From Pedobacter quisquiliarum (GTDB lineage Bacteria > Bacteroidota > Bacteroidia > Sphingobacteriales > Sphingobacteriaceae), in assembly GCF_014642175.1 (NCBI RefSeq), contig NZ_BMIL01000004.1, positions 1 to 64,000 of the forward strand: a DNA stretch of 64,000 nucleotides, in the 5' to 3' direction. The notes under the pieces are model-generated. The model made no database searches. It saw only the letters and a program-made list of their open reading frames with translations, and had not been told where the DNA came from. Below are positions 33,806 through 41,390 of the stretch, piece after piece. How positions within the stretch are numbered: the first letter of the stretch is position 1; every line of letters begins with the position of its first letter. The position numbers and the translations under genes were made by a program.

Positions 33806-34207
33806 ATGAAGGTTGTTAGATACTTTTATTATCAATTATATAGATACTATTCACAAGAACCAGCGCCGTTTTTTAAGGTATTCTCAGCAGCTTTTGTGGG
33901 GTTGTTTTTAAATTTTCTAACCCTATCATCATTAGTTTCTATTCTTCTAAAAACACAAATCATCTTTTTTGTAACGGAGAAAGGAATTGGCCGACTTTGG
34001 CCTTTGCTGTTTATAATCCCTCTTTTTCTAATCGTGAGATTCTATATGAAGCGTCGAGACTGCCATACAAGGATTATGAAGGAGTTTAAAGATCAATCTA
34101 CGCGGCAGAACCGGAACGGCCGAATAGCTGTAATTACATACTTTGTAGGTTCTTTCGCACTGTTTTTCCTAAGTTTATGGCTACGCGAATCCATGATGAA
34201 CTTCTAA
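33806..34207 (+). CDS. small hypothetical membrane protein
   Basis: A 133-residue protein with three likely membrane helices at about 24-48, 66-80 and 108-126 and a basic loop between the last two (KRRDCHTRIMKEFKDQ). No family is recognised. It follows the M56 gene tail by 65 nt and precedes the LMW-PTP-like gene; it may be an accessory to either or independent. Base composition is lower in GC than neighbouring housekeeping genes. Confidence 0.65.
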   Translation: MKVVRYFYYQLYRYYSQEPAPFFKVFSAAFVGLFLNFLTLSSLVSILLKTQIIFFVTEKGIGRLWPLLFIIPLFLIVRFYMKRRDCHTRIMKEFKDQSTRQNRNGRIAVITYFVGSFALFFLSLWLRESMMNF

Positions 34208-34277
34208 CAAAATCGCGTTGGTGTTTTACATCAATAGAGAAAATATTTAAGCCGTGTAGCTGGATAAACGTTCCCAA

Positions 34278-34619
34278 ATGAATTTACTTTTTATATGCAG
34301 CAGAAATAAATGGCGCAGCAGAACCGCAGAGGACCTGTTTAAGCGTTTAAACGGCTATGAAGTTCGCTCGGCAGGAACTGCTGAATCCGCGAGGGTTCGC
34401 GTGAATGAAAAATTACTGGTCTGGGCAGATATCATCTTTGTTATGGAAAGGGACCATAAGAAGAGATTACAGCAGAAGTTTTCTTCAGATGTGCTCAATA
34501 AGGAAATGATTGTACTGGATATCCCGGATGAATATCAGTATATGGATGAGGCACTTGTAGAGATCTTAAACGAAACTATCCTACCTTATTTAGATAATTT
34601 GAGTGCAAATAACCGCTAA
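34278..34619 (+). CDS. low-molecular-weight protein tyrosine phosphatase-like protein
   Basis: A 113-residue protein, shorter than classical LMW-PTPs (about 150). The phosphate-binding loop CSRNKWRS fits CX5R(S) at the N-terminus and the SAGT element follows. The late catalytic Asp may lie in LDIPDEYQYMD. This compact variety is common in environmental bacteria, often annotated as a protein tyrosine phosphatase, and its substrates are unknown. Cytoplasmic. Confidence 0.88.
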   Translation: MNLLFICSRNKWRSRTAEDLFKRLNGYEVRSAGTAESARVRVNEKLLVWADIIFVMERDHKKRLQQKFSSDVLNKEMIVLDIPDEYQYMDEALVEILNETILPYLDNLSANNR

Positions 34620-34671
34620 AGGCCAAGTTCAAAAAAGGAATTGCTAACTTGAATGTCAAATCTATCCAGCT

Positions 34672-35391
34672 ATGAAAAGTAAAATCTTACTGGTCGTATG
34701 TTTGCTTGCCGTAATGGCCATCAGCAGCACATTCGCACAATCAAGTCGTTCGGGGATCTCCGGGGCATGGCAGATTAAAGAAGCCGACAAAGAACAAATA
34801 CTGATATTTCAGGACGGTTTCTTCTCACATACGGTGTACAATAAGGCTGACAAGCAGTTTGCTTATAGTCGTGGTGGAACCTATACGAGCACTGGGGATG
34901 CCTTGAACTTGAAAGTTTCTTTTAATTCAACAGATCGGGAGGAAGTGGGTAAGCAGTTGACCGCAAAATATTCCATTTCCGGGAAGACGGTTAAGCTATC
35001 CACCAACGGGGAAACGCAAAACTGGCAGCGGGTTGATGATAGTTCTGCGCCCCTGGCTGGTGTATGGCGGATCACTTCTCGCATGCAGGATGGTAAACTT
35101 ACGCCCATTCATCAAACGGGCTCAAGACAGACTTACAAAATTCTTACCGGCACTCGTTTTCAGTGGGCGGCCATAGATCCGGAGAAAAAGGAATTTTCTG
35201 GCACCGGTGGGGGAACTTACACCTTCAGCGACGGTAAATACACCGAAACCATTGAATTTTTCTCGAGGGACAACTCACGTGTTGGCGCTTCGCTTTCTTT
35301 TGAAGGGAAGTTGGAAAACGGGGACTGGCATCATAGCGGGAAGAGCTCCAAGGGTGATCCCATTTATGAAGTCTGGAGCCGGGTGAAATGA
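34672..35391 (+). CDS. secreted protein with two lipocalin-like repeats
   Basis: A 239-residue protein with a signal peptide (LLVVCLLAVMAISSTFAQS). Two beta-rich halves of about 100 residues start with ISGAWQIKEADKEQIL and LAGVWRITSRMQDGKL and share GGxYT (GGTYTSTGDAL, GGTYTFSDGKY), so it looks like an internal duplication of a lipocalin-type domain. Function unknown. Its stop overlaps the ATG of a small downstream frame (ATGA). Confidence 0.75.
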   Translation: MKSKILLVVCLLAVMAISSTFAQSSRSGISGAWQIKEADKEQILIFQDGFFSHTVYNKADKQFAYSRGGTYTSTGDALNLKVSFNSTDREEVGKQLTAKYSISGKTVKLSTNGETQNWQRVDDSSAPLAGVWRITSRMQDGKLTPIHQTGSRQTYKILTGTRFQWAAIDPEKKEFSGTGGGTYTFSDGKYTETIEFFSRDNSRVGASLSFEGKLENGDWHHSGKSSKGDPIYEVWSRVK

Positions 35392-35555
35392 CCGAACTCG
35401 AAACTTATATCCACCAGCACTTCAGCATCAATAACATTCTAGGCACACCAGCTTGGGCTGGATGGGGAAGAAAACTGGCCAACCTGCTGTTAGAGCGCTA
35501 TCTTAATTTAGCATTCCTGACATGCGCGAGGTGGTGTTCGCAATGCCATGCATAG
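35388..35555 (+). CDS. possible 55-codon gene or gene remnant
   Basis: Starting at the ATGA overlap with the preceding stop, a frame encodes MTELETYIHQHFSINNILG and on to a TAG at 35553-35555. The first 40 residues look like ordinary cytoplasmic protein, but the frame then runs into the 3' end of the convergent DinB gene (58-nt overlap) where the residues look random. Probably the truncated beginning of a lost gene. Family unknown. Confidence 0.3.
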   Translation: MTELETYIHQHFSINNILGTPAWAGWGRKLANLLLERYLNLAFLTCARWCSQCHA

Positions 35556-36028
35556 ATGCCAATATTGGTTTTCAAAGAAATCAATGCATCGTTGTCAGGA
35601 TGTATGAACTGCCTTTCCAGGTCGCTTTCAGAAAGTCCTTTAAGCAAGTGCACCCACCTTTCGTGTAAGCCTTCCAGCATCTTCAAGGCACTTTCAACAG
35701 GGATGTCCTTTGAATCTGAGAGTCCCGCCCATCGGTCTTCATGGTAGGGTTTGATGGTCGGCGTATCTTCCGTGAGTGCAAGTTTAAAGCGGATCATGCT
35801 GTTCATGTGACTGTCTGCGCAATGGTTCAGCACTTGCCTGATGGTCCAACCCCCTGGGCGGTATTGTTTTTCAAGATCCTGTTCCCTGAGGTTGCGCACT
35901 TCTTCGCTTAACTGCTTCGGAAATGCTTCAATGATGCTGATCCAGTGGTCGATCTGTTGTTTGTCGATGTGTAATGGCTGTTGAAATTTCCCGATCGGAT
36001 ATTTCATTTGATCTAAGTTTTGTTCCAT
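35498..36028 (-). CDS. DinB-superfamily protein, YfiT/BstA type (putative bacillithiol S-transferase)
   Basis: The ATG at 36028 (MEQNLDQMKYPIGKFQ) gives 176 residues; an upstream start at 36061 adds 11 residues outside the family. Matching YfiT/BstA proteins are YPIGKF, YRPGGWTIRQVLNH, ADSHMNSMIRFKLALTED and the metal ligands in WHCEHHLAH. The four-helix DinB fold holds a divalent metal. BstA proteins transfer bacillithiol to electrophiles in detoxification, consistent with bshA at 20.6 kb. It is transcribed away from the tandem-repeat region. Confidence 0.88.
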   Translation of the reverse strand: MEQNLDQMKYPIGKFQQPLHIDKQQIDHWISIIEAFPKQLSEEVRNLREQDLEKQYRPGGWTIRQVLNHCADSHMNSMIRFKLALTEDTPTIKPYHEDRWAGLSDSKDIPVESALKMLEGLHERWVHLLKGLSESDLERQFIHPDNDALISLKTNIGIYAWHCEHHLAHVRNAKLR

Positions 36029-36124
36029 AGAATATTCTTGTATTACATGTATTATCAGCAATGCGGTTTGATTGTTATCAATGCGTTGGCCATAAGTTGC
36101 TTGCAGGTTAAGGTATGCATATTT

Positions 36125-36376
36125 AATCTTTGAAGAAATACTTTTGTACGCGCGAGCTTTTCATTTTATTGTAGCATATACTGGATTATTCTTTGAAAAA
36201 ATGCCTTTGTATGTACTGACCTTTTAGTTCATTGAAGAGTATGCTGATTACTTCTTTGAAGAAATGCTTTTGAATGTACTAGCCTTTCAGTTTTTTAAAG
36301 AATATGCTGGTTAATCCTTTGAAAAATTGCTTTTGTACGTACTGGCCTTTCAATTTATTGAAGAATATGCTGGTTA
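36125..36376. repeat. four tandem copies of a 63-nt repeat
   Basis: Units begin at 36125, 36188, 36251 and 36314, each exactly 63 nt. The approximate shared core is TTCTTTGAAGAAATGCTTTT, then GTACTGGCCTTTCAG, then TTGAAGAATATGCTGGTTA. Copies 2-4 are closest; copy 1 is more diverged. No frame stays open and conserved through all copies on either strand, so the array is non-coding. It lies between the divergent DinB and lipoprotein genes, and its last copy contributes the -33 element of the lipoprotein promoter. Confidence 0.95.
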
Positions 36377-36387
36377 TTTTAACTTTG
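36358..36387 (+). promoter_or_regulatory. consensus promoter at the 3' edge of the 63-nt array
   Basis: TTG (36358-36360), 19 nt, TAACTTTG (36380-36387) is a perfect TTG-N19-TAnnTTTG promoter. The TTG lies inside repeat copy 4 and the -7 box just outside it. The lipoprotein ATG follows 30 nt later. Confidence 0.75.
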
Positions 36388-36417
36388 GATAGTAAATTAG
36401 CCCTAACCGCAACGCTC

Positions 36418-36888
36418 ATGTTTAAATTACGAATGCTGCTCGCAGCAATTTGCCTCTTGTTTGTCCTTTCTTGCTCCAAAGAAATAATTAGCTGTTTTAC
36501 ACCGCCTGAACCAACGTTTATACGATTGCTTGATCGCAATGGGGTGGATCTGTTAGATCCTTCTAATCCAAATGGATATAAGTTGAGCGCCACCAGTATG
36601 TACTACATGGAAAATGGCGGGAAGGTGCTTAGCCCGGTAAAGCTGGATTCCTTGCCAAATGGGAACATGTATTACCTAAACACTGAAATTTCCTGGAACG
36701 CAGACGGAGGACGTGAGTTCTTCCTTACTTTATCTCCAACGATTACAGATAAGATTTACTTAAGGTATGATGCGGTATCGGAAAGAAAGTGTTCGTTTTT
36801 CAAGCTGCTGGAGTTCAAATACAATGATGTTGTTTATACTAAAAAGAAGATAACGGGCAACCTGGAGGCTTATGAGATTGTAAGGTAG
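36418..36888 (+). CDS. small hypothetical lipoprotein
   Basis: The ATG at 36418 (MFKLRMLLAA) is chosen over an in-frame ATG at 36304 because the latter lies inside the repeat array and upstream of the promoter. The 156-residue product has lipobox FVLSC, so it is an envelope lipoprotein. The mature part is beta-rich with TYR/ASP residues (SATSMYYMENGG, ITDKIYLRYDA). No family is recognised. Expression should depend on the promoter at the repeat edge. Confidence 0.72.
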   Translation: MFKLRMLLAAICLLFVLSCSKEIISCFTPPEPTFIRLLDRNGVDLLDPSNPNGYKLSATSMYYMENGGKVLSPVKLDSLPNGNMYYLNTEISWNADGGREFFLTLSPTITDKIYLRYDAVSERKCSFFKLLEFKYNDVVYTKKKITGNLEAYEIVR

Positions 36889-36998
36889 TGTTTCGAAGTG
36901 CTCGGTTTATAGAAACTTCATTGCTTCTGCTTTTGCTTCAGCTTAAATTATTTACAAGGTTTTTATATATTGATGAACATTCCCTTAATTAGAAATTT

Positions 36999-37583
36999 AT
37001 GAAGATGTTGCTCACCGCTGTTTTACTTTCTTCTGCTTCTGCAGGATTTTCTCAGGCACCCAATGCAGGTGCACTTCAAGCGCAAATCAAGACTTTAAAC
37101 GGCACAATACTTTCCCTGAAAGGAGAGAACAAGGTGTTAAAGGATAGTGTTAAATGTCTTTCAGATCAGAACCATTACTTCCGCGTAACATTGAAGATTC
37201 AGGAGTCGAAGTTGCAAACCGCCACTGCTGGTAATTTCGAATTCAACCTGATGAGCTGTAAAGCACAACCAGGGAATAACGCTGTTATCCCTGAATTTTT
37301 AATTGTCAATCATGGGGCCGACGGTACGGTTCAGTTCATCCCCGGTAGATATGCTGATATAATCGACTTGCAGGGCAATGCCTATAAACCATCCGACATT
37401 AAGATCGGCGCGGAAAAGTACGCAAGCACGGTTTTCAAGGAGGTTCCCCTTAAACTGACGATCACTGTTAACGGCATTGATCCTGCTGTTAAGCTGTTAA
37501 AACTGGTGAACCTGGAATTCTCTAACCCGCCGACCAACTATAAGAAACAAGCAGTTGTGTTTAACGACATCACCATTAAGTAA
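36999..37583 (+). CDS. secreted hypothetical protein with short coiled coil
   Basis: A 194-residue protein with a signal peptide (LLTAVLLSSASAGFSQA). A heptad-like stretch follows (ALQAQIKTLNGTILSLKGEN), then a beta-rich domain from about residue 75 (FEFNLMSCKAQPG, FIPGRYADIIDLQGNAY, FNDITIK). No family is recognised. It is the second of several small exported proteins in this part of the window. Confidence 0.68.
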   Translation: MKMLLTAVLLSSASAGFSQAPNAGALQAQIKTLNGTILSLKGENKVLKDSVKCLSDQNHYFRVTLKIQESKLQTATAGNFEFNLMSCKAQPGNNAVIPEFLIVNHGADGTVQFIPGRYADIIDLQGNAYKPSDIKIGAEKYASTVFKEVPLKLTITVNGIDPAVKLLKLVNLEFSNPPTNYKKQAVVFNDITIK

Positions 37584-37619
37584 GGTAATCTGGTATGCAG
37601 GCAGCAGAAACAAACGGGA

Positions 37620-38900
37620 ATGATGATTAGAGCTATTTTACGGGTGCTTGTTATTTTGCTCCTCACCACTGCCGCTGCCAAAGCACAGCATCGGGTTGTA
37701 GACGCGCTGAAGGGTCAACTGGCTCCAATAGATTCCAATCAACAGGAAGGTTATACCATGAACATGGACCTGTTTAGTAAGGCGATTTCGGGTAATCAAA
37801 TCCTGGCTCTGGGAGAGGCAACGCATGGAACAAAGAATTTCGTGGACTTCAGACTAGCTATAATTAAGAAGTTGGTCGGGGAACATGGCTATCGTGCAAT
37901 TGTGACTGAAAGCGACTTCTCCAGTACGCTTGCAATGAACGATTACATCGTTTACGGAAAAGGCAACATTCAGAAATGCTTGCAGGATATGGGCTACTGG
38001 ATGTGGAACAACCCTGATTTTCTGGAAACCATAACCTGGTTAAAGGACTACAACGCAACAAAGGACATAAACAGCAGGGTTCATATTTACGGTTGTGACA
38101 TGACCGTTCCGATGATCATAGGCGAGGTTTTAGGCGGTAAACAGGTGTTGAAAAAGCCTTTAAGTCCTGAATCTGTTGCTGGAATGAAGGTGCTGAGCGC
38201 ATGGCACACCAAGTCGCTGTCTAAAGCAGAAGAAGTTGCTTTAAAGCATCTGGCTGAGGAAGTAAAGGTTGAGCTTGCGGCACATCCGGACACTAGCACC
38301 TTTAGAAATTCCCTGAATACGATCTTGCAGGTCATCGCGTTCCGGATGGCCGGGCAGGGGAAAGTGTCGTCAGCAATCCGCGATAAATCCATGCTGGATA
38401 ATATAAACTGGATTCTGAAACGTGAGAATGGCGGTAAGCTTATATTTTTGGCGCATAATCTACATATCGCGAGAAGACCAATGATCGGCGGCTGGGAGAA
38501 TGTCGGTACACTACTTGGGAAGACCTTCGGCACCAGGTATTATGCTTTAGGACTTAGTTTCTACAAAGGTGAATTTAGGGCTCAGGATCGGGATAGTGGA
38601 AAAAGTGCGGTATTCCAGGTGGCTCAGACAAGCAAAAACGCGCTGGAGTACACGTTTAATGAAACTGGTGTTTCGAATTTCTACCTTGATTTTGCATCTG
38701 TTAAAGGGAAGGCTGCCTTAGCTGATCTGCTTTTTAAGAAAAAATCCTTAAGATCGATAGGTGCAATTTTCTCATCTGCCAAAAGGGATGAGGCAGCGAC
38801 AGCAATAGATGCGGTCGCGGTTGAGGTTTTTGATGGGCTGGTTTTCTTTAGGAACACGCATGCAATTGCACCGTCTTTTGGTTGGAAGAAATACGATTAA
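37620..38900 (+). CDS. exported erythromycin esterase family protein
   Basis: A 426-residue protein with an N-terminal signal or anchor (LRVLVILLLTTAAAKAQ). The esterase-family core shows ALGEATHGTKNFVDFR (catalytic His/Glu region), VTESDFSSTLAMNDYI, MGYWMWNNPDFLETI, IYGCDM and LAHNLHIARR. Ere enzymes open macrolide lactones, but most chromosomal homologues, such as succinoglycan-type proteins, have other or unknown substrates, so resistance is not implied. Start is ATG at 37620 or 37623. A degenerate repeat follows the gene. Confidence 0.88.
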   Translation: MMIRAILRVLVILLLTTAAAKAQHRVVDALKGQLAPIDSNQQEGYTMNMDLFSKAISGNQILALGEATHGTKNFVDFRLAIIKKLVGEHGYRAIVTESDFSSTLAMNDYIVYGKGNIQKCLQDMGYWMWNNPDFLETITWLKDYNATKDINSRVHIYGCDMTVPMIIGEVLGGKQVLKKPLSPESVAGMKVLSAWHTKSLSKAEEVALKHLAEEVKVELAAHPDTSTFRNSLNTILQVIAFRMAGQGKVSSAIRDKSMLDNINWILKRENGGKLIFLAHNLHIARRPMIGGWENVGTLLGKTFGTRYYALGLSFYKGEFRAQDRDSGKSAVFQVAQTSKNALEYTFNETGVSNFYLDFASVKGKAALADLLFKKKSLRSIGAIFSSAKRDEAATAIDAVAVEVFDGLVFFRNTHAIAPSFGWKKYD

Positions 38901-38918
38901 CATCTGCCTGCTAAGGGG

Positions 38919-39097
38919 CTGTAGTTTACTGGGGAAATAGCTGCCATTGAGCTGTAGTTGTAATATGAATTTACCTGAAATTGAATTGTAGTGATTATGG
39001 AACCAGTGCAATGAGCTGTTTTAACCTTGGAGCCAGCTGCAATTGTATTTAGATATCTGCAAGTAATCTGTAGTTTAATTTTGAAATCAGCTACAAT
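38919..39097. repeat. five degenerate 30-34-nt repeats
   Basis: Units starting CTGTAGTT or a close variant begin at 38919, 38952, 38986, 39016 and, after a 22-nt interruption, 39068. Shared parts are the CTGTAGTTTA start and an AGCTGCAATT-like end. The array fills the gap between the esterase-family gene and the DUF6624 gene. The last copy contains TAATTTTG (39076-39083), a -7-like box, without a TTG at -33 spacing. Confidence 0.65.
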
Positions 39098-39123
39098 ATA
39101 GATTAGAAAACATTCGCTCAAAC

Positions 39124-39810
39124 ATGAATTACATTAAGCTTACGTACATTTTTATCCTACTTGTTTGTGTCGGTTTTAAAGGAAACGCCCAAGTTATATC
39201 CTTTGAGATTGACAGTGCAAAGTTCAATAAACCGGCTAAGACGCTCCTGGATAGTCTCTATAAAATAGATCAACTTACCAGGTACAACTATCTGGAGGCG
39301 ACAAAGAAGAAAACGGGCGCGGCCAGGGCAGACAGTCTGCTGGCCATAATGCGGAAACAAGATCTGGAAAACCTTACAGCAGCAAAAGCCATCATCGCTA
39401 AACACGGGTGGTTAGGCCCGCAGGATGTGGGCATGAATGCCAGTCAGGGGTTGTTTCTGATCATCCAGCATGCGGACTTGAAAACGCAGGAGGCATACCT
39501 GCCAATCATCCATGAAGCAGAGAAGCAGGGTAAATTACTATCCAGTAATCTGGCGCTTTTAGAAGACCGCGTACGTATGCGAAAGGGATTAAAGCAGCTA
39601 TATGGGAGCCAGGGATTTTCGGATAAAGAAACCGGCAAGAAGTATTTCTATCCTATTGAAGCGCCAGATGGGGTAGACGATCGCCGGAAATCCATGGGCC
39701 TCATTCCCATGCAGGAATACGCAAAGGCCATGAACATAGCCTGGGATCTGGAAGCGTACAAGAGAATGTTGCCGGAAATAGAAAGGGTTGCGGCACGGCA
39801 ACAACGCTGA
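39124..39810 (+). CDS. secreted DUF6624-family protein
   Basis: A 228-residue protein with a signal peptide (TYIFILLVCVGFKGNAQ). The DUF6624 region covers about 60-200, with IIAKHGWLGPQDVG, LFLIIQHADLKTQEAYLP, LALLEDRVRMRKGLKQLYG and VDDRRKSMGL. The family is frequent and often multicopy in Bacteroidota; its function is unknown. It lies downstream of the 38.9-kb repeat array. Confidence 0.85.
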   Translation: MNYIKLTYIFILLVCVGFKGNAQVISFEIDSAKFNKPAKTLLDSLYKIDQLTRYNYLEATKKKTGAARADSLLAIMRKQDLENLTAAKAIIAKHGWLGPQDVGMNASQGLFLIIQHADLKTQEAYLPIIHEAEKQGKLLSSNLALLEDRVRMRKGLKQLYGSQGFSDKETGKKYFYPIEAPDGVDDRRKSMGLIPMQEYAKAMNIAWDLEAYKRMLPEIERVAARQQR

Positions 39811-39863
39811 GAATTGATAGCTTTACGGCGGACAGCAATTGCTATTATTTACGACTTCACCAG

Positions 39864-40247
39864 ATGTTTAAAGCATTATACCTCTTTTTGTGTCTTACAA
39901 TTTTAACCTCTGCTGCGCGATGTCAGTCTGCACACCAGGATAGCCTAGTGAAACTAGCTCGTGCAGATGCAAGGAAATTCAGGCTGCAGGATGATGTATG
40001 GAAAACCCATAAGCGCCGTTTACCGGTAACTTCAGATTATTTTAAACCCACACAAAGCAGTACGGGGAATATGGCATTATTAACAGACTCCATCTACGTG
40101 AAGGCTTACCGGGAGGCTGCTTTCAAGAAGAACAAACACCGGCGTACCCCTTGGCACACCGTATTGGTGGGTGGTGGTATAGCTGCCGGCCTGTTTGTGA
40201 CTATGGCGGCAGCTATAATTATATTCGTCGGTCCAACGATGAACTAG
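39864..40247 (+). CDS. small hypothetical protein with signal peptide and C-terminal membrane helix
   Basis: A 127-residue protein: signal peptide (LYLFLCLTILTSAARCQS), a polar central part (ARADARKFRLQDDVWKTHKR) and a C-terminal hydrophobic helix (VLVGGGIAAGLFVTMAAAII). A tail-anchored envelope protein is likely. No family is recognised. It ends 57 nt before the stop of the convergent metallopeptidase gene. Confidence 0.62.
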   Translation: MFKALYLFLCLTILTSAARCQSAHQDSLVKLARADARKFRLQDDVWKTHKRRLPVTSDYFKPTQSSTGNMALLTDSIYVKAYREAAFKKNKHRRTPWHTVLVGGGIAAGLFVTMAAAIIIFVGPTMN

Positions 40248-40304
40248 TCACAAATTCAACGAAGAACCATTGCTGTTAAGTGTGTTTATGGGCCTGGGGA
40301 CCCT

Positions 40305-41297
40305 TTAACTTCTTTCTTTTCCACTGTACTTCAAATCCAGTTCTGGATTCTTGGCATACATATCCCAGAGTTCGTCAATGGTTTTACCGGATAACTTCAC
40401 CCAGGTATCCTGATTATAGGTGTGGTTTCTAAGCTCTTTATCTATCTGGATGATCACCCCAGGTTTAACCTTTTGATCTATCCACTCAAAAAAACGGGCG
40501 GTTATCCGATAGCTATTCTCATATTTTCTCTCGTTGTGCTTCGCGGTAAACTCCGGCAAATACCATTTGGATCCTATATTATCCACTCCATATTTATAGC
40601 GAATGAAATCGGCGATGCCCTCTGTCAACCACACCGGTCCGGATCCATAACCATATCCTTGCACCAGGTGCATCCCTTCATGTGTCACAATGTCGATATC
40701 TGTCGGGTGCGCATTCATATACGTGGTGCTAAACAGGATGCGGTTTCCGCTGGCTTCCGCAACACCTTTATAAGCAGTGTCCGTTACGAACAACACATCG
40801 TGCGTGGTCTTATCATTGAACGTACTTACAAGCACAGGGAACACCTTGAAGTATGTTTCTATAAGCTCTTTTTGGATCACTGGGTTGAAAGCTGAATTCT
40901 TGTTGATGAACACAAGTTGATAATCACCCCGCTTAATGGTATCTACAGAATTCCAGTTCTTGTGAAGGGCGGTTTGAAGATGCGCCTGAAAGGCTTTGGA
41001 GTTCTCTTGCTTTTTTATCCATCGGCTGTTAACCACGATTTCTCCTGGTTTAGCGGTCAATGTGAACTTTTTCGCTGTATCAATGACGCGCATGGTAACC
41101 TCCCGCTTGGTGCGATAACTATCCGCTGCGGCGAAACCTGGGTATGTCGCCATAAATGACGCGTTTATCTGCGCGGTATCCAGCTTGACTTTAGTCTTGT
41201 TCATAATGCTAATGGAATACGGGCGGGGTTTTCTCTGGGCTTGGGCCGAAAAGGCAAGGACTGCTACGATTGTAAAAAGGGATATCTTCTTGAACAT
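40305..41297 (-). CDS. basic secretory protein (BSP) family putative metallopeptidase
   Basis: The ATG at 41297 begins a proper signal peptide (LFTIVAVLAFSAQAQ), giving 330 residues; a frame from 41363 adds 22 residues before it and is less likely. The zinc-type motif THEGMH lies in VTHEGMHLVQGYGYGSG, followed by WLTEGIADFIRYKYG. BSP proteins are HExxH-type hydrolases known from plants and from bacteria that meet plant material. A role in degrading external protein or glycoprotein is plausible. Confidence 0.86.
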   Translation of the reverse strand: MFKKISLFTIVAVLAFSAQAQRKPRPYSISIMNKTKVKLDTAQINASFMATYPGFAAADSYRTKREVTMRVIDTAKKFTLTAKPGEIVVNSRWIKKQENSKAFQAHLQTALHKNWNSVDTIKRGDYQLVFINKNSAFNPVIQKELIETYFKVFPVLVSTFNDKTTHDVLFVTDTAYKGVAEASGNRILFSTTYMNAHPTDIDIVTHEGMHLVQGYGYGSGPVWLTEGIADFIRYKYGVDNIGSKWYLPEFTAKHNERKYENSYRITARFFEWIDQKVKPGVIIQIDKELRNHTYNQDTWVKLSGKTIDELWDMYAKNPELDLKYSGKERS

Positions 41298-41390
41298 GAG
41301 TGAATTATTTTGGCTAAAAATAACTGATGTTACGATATCCTCCTGTAAAAATAAGGCTACCAATTTACCTCCATAGCTATTATGCGGCCT

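Noticed and set aside
36304..36417. Upstream extension of the lipoprotein gene into the repeat array
   Set aside because: It would precede the consensus promoter and put 38 residues before a clear lipobox signal peptide.
36279..36593. Minus-strand frame through two copies of the 63-nt repeat as a gene
   Set aside because: It stops inside copy 3, is not open through the other copies and overlaps the real lipoprotein gene antisense.
37620..38900. Erythromycin esterase homologue as a macrolide resistance gene
   Set aside because: The protein is exported and chromosomal, and most members of this superfamily are not resistance enzymes.
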